Shown here: one piece after another, positions 33,457-34,040 of the stretch
How positions within the stretch are numbered: the stretch's first letter is position 1
Layout of the letters: each line of letters opens with the position of its first letter
Source: Acidimicrobiia bacterium
GTDB taxonomy: Bacteria; Actinomycetota; Acidimicrobiia; Acidimicrobiales; Bin134
Length of the DNA: 34,040 nucleotides
Assembly: GCA_022821445.1 (NCBI GenBank)
Contig: JAJEDQ010000143.1
Location: forward strand, 1 to 34,040
Direction: 5' to 3'
Notes under the pieces: model-generated
What the model was told of the DNA's origin: nothing
The model's database searches: none
The model's input: the letters and a program-made list of their open reading frames with translations, nothing else
Translations under genes and position numbers: made by a program

Positions 33457-34040
33457 TGGCGCGCAAGCGCCTGTGTGCGCTGTTGGCCTTGGTGGCGTTG
33501 CTCTCGGGAGCGTTTCTGCTTGACGCTCGGTTGCCGGCAGAAGCCCGCGCCGACAGCGACCCCGCACCGGCGGCGTGCGATACGGCTGACGCCGTCAGCA
33601 AGGCGCGCGCCGCGTTCGACTGGCACGACCGCCATGGCACGCTGACGCCGATGTTCTGGCGCATCCTGAACACGCTCGGCGCCGAGAACCTGCCCGCCAA
33701 GCCCGCCGAGGTGGCCGACGACACCATCACCGCAACAGATGTGGAAACGTTCAGCAACGGCAAGGCGTGGGCAGGGTGGCAGCCGATAGTCGACGCGCTC
33801 AAATGCACCGAAAAAGCCGCCGAAGACACCGACGATGGTACCGGCACAGACGACGACACCGGTGGCCAGGACAGCCAAGACACCGGCCAGGACTCGCAGC
33901 AGCAGAGCCAGCAGAGCCAGCAGAGCCAGCAGGACTCGCAGCAGCAGAGCCAGCAGGACTCGCAGCAGCAGAGCCAGCAGGACTCGCAGCAGCAGAGCCA
34001 GCAGGACTCGCAGCAGCAGAGCCAGCAGGACTCGCAGCAG
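33455..34040 (+). CDS. Secreted low-complexity (DSQQQSQQ)n repeat protein, partial
   Basis: The frame is open from ATG 33455 to the window end (195 codons, no stop), which is why the ORF track omits it. A signal peptide is clear: basic MARKR, hydrophobic LCALLALVALLSGAFLL, and a likely cut near AEARA. A domain of about 100 residues follows (FDWHDRHGTLTPMFWRILNTLGAEN, ending WAGWQPIVDALKCTE), bounded by two cysteines that could pair. Then come an acidic D/T/G linker and a Gln/Ser array with unit DSQQQSQQ. From memory the domain resembles small modules in large secreted actinobacterial proteins; I cannot name it. It has a strong promoter, and its start may be fused to ATG 33430 if the C tract changes length. 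Confidence 0.8.
33891..34040 (+). repeat. 24-bp tandem repeat array encoding DSQQQSQQ, cut by the window edge
   Basis: The 24-nt unit GACTCGCAGCAGCAGAGCCAGCAG appears at 33891, then two 9-nt AGCCAGCAG units, then uninterrupted copies at 33933, 33957, 33981 and 34005 and a half copy at 34029. Copies are identical even at third codon positions, which points to recent expansion. The array length is unknown because it continues past the end. Confidence 0.95.

Noticed and set aside
33230-33883. Minus-strand ORFs of 209 and 217 residues
   Set aside because: They are shadows of the plus-strand signal-peptide gene, which has a strong promoter and a sensible domain layout.
33891-34040. Regular repeats at the right end that might suggest a CRISPR array
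   Set aside because: Units are directly adjacent with no unique spacers and stay in one reading frame; this is a coding tandem repeat.

Overview
This window is GC-rich, densely packed bacterial DNA. Gene order and protein families point to an actinobacterium, most likely the class Acidimicrobiia. That placement is inferred from synteny (tig-clpP-clpX-folC-ndk-mreBCD-mrdA-rodA-radical SAM pair-rne-rplU-rpmA-obgE-proB) and from protein style; no 16S rRNA gene is present. Starts are often GTG or TTG.

Layout. 1-371: no recognisable gene. 372-1565 (+): a DUF222/HNH-type endonuclease. 1786-5535 (-): proA, then a MoxR-type AAA ATPase and a VWA-domain partner. 5667-7421 (+): murJ, which lies between proA and proB and faces the other way. 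7432-25704 (-): a long, almost gap-free housekeeping run. In transcription order it reads trigger factor, clpP, clpX, folC, ndk, mreB, mreC, mreD, mrdA (PBP2), rodA, a TIGR03960-type radical SAM protein, a TIGR03936/DUF2344 protein, RNase E/G, L21, L27, obgE and proB. It joins protein quality control (Tig/ClpXP), the elongasome (MreBCD/PBP2/RodA, with MurJ supplying lipid II), RNA processing and ribosome assembly (Rne, L21, L27, Obg), and proline synthesis (ProB/ProA). A tRNA-Gly(TCC) at 25791-25861 (+) follows, then an envelope O-acylation pair (MBOAT plus SGNH, -).

28686-34040 is an accessory, partly decayed region. It holds a K+-channel gene with an in-frame TAG, an FAD monooxygenase with its own promoter, palindrome and terminator, a C-terminal scrap of a PEP/pyruvate-binding protein, a nucleotidyltransferase of AbiEii/MNT type with a small upstream ORF, a TrpC-like scrap, and the start of a secreted protein with a DSQQQSQQ repeat array that runs off the window.

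Main unusual observations. (1) Many transcription-unit starts carry a TANNNT -10 box ending 6-7 nt before the start codon, which suggests leaderless mRNAs; this decides several starts. (2) Two separate gene starts (obgE and mreD) carry perfect short tandem duplications that create 16-17 codon leader ORFs overlapping the real gene. (3) The terminal repeat protein has a near-consensus promoter, and a C8 tract that would fuse a Shine-Dalgarno-bearing start to the ORF if it were C9. (4) The K+-channel reading frame is interrupted by TAG just after a start that has the leaderless signature.
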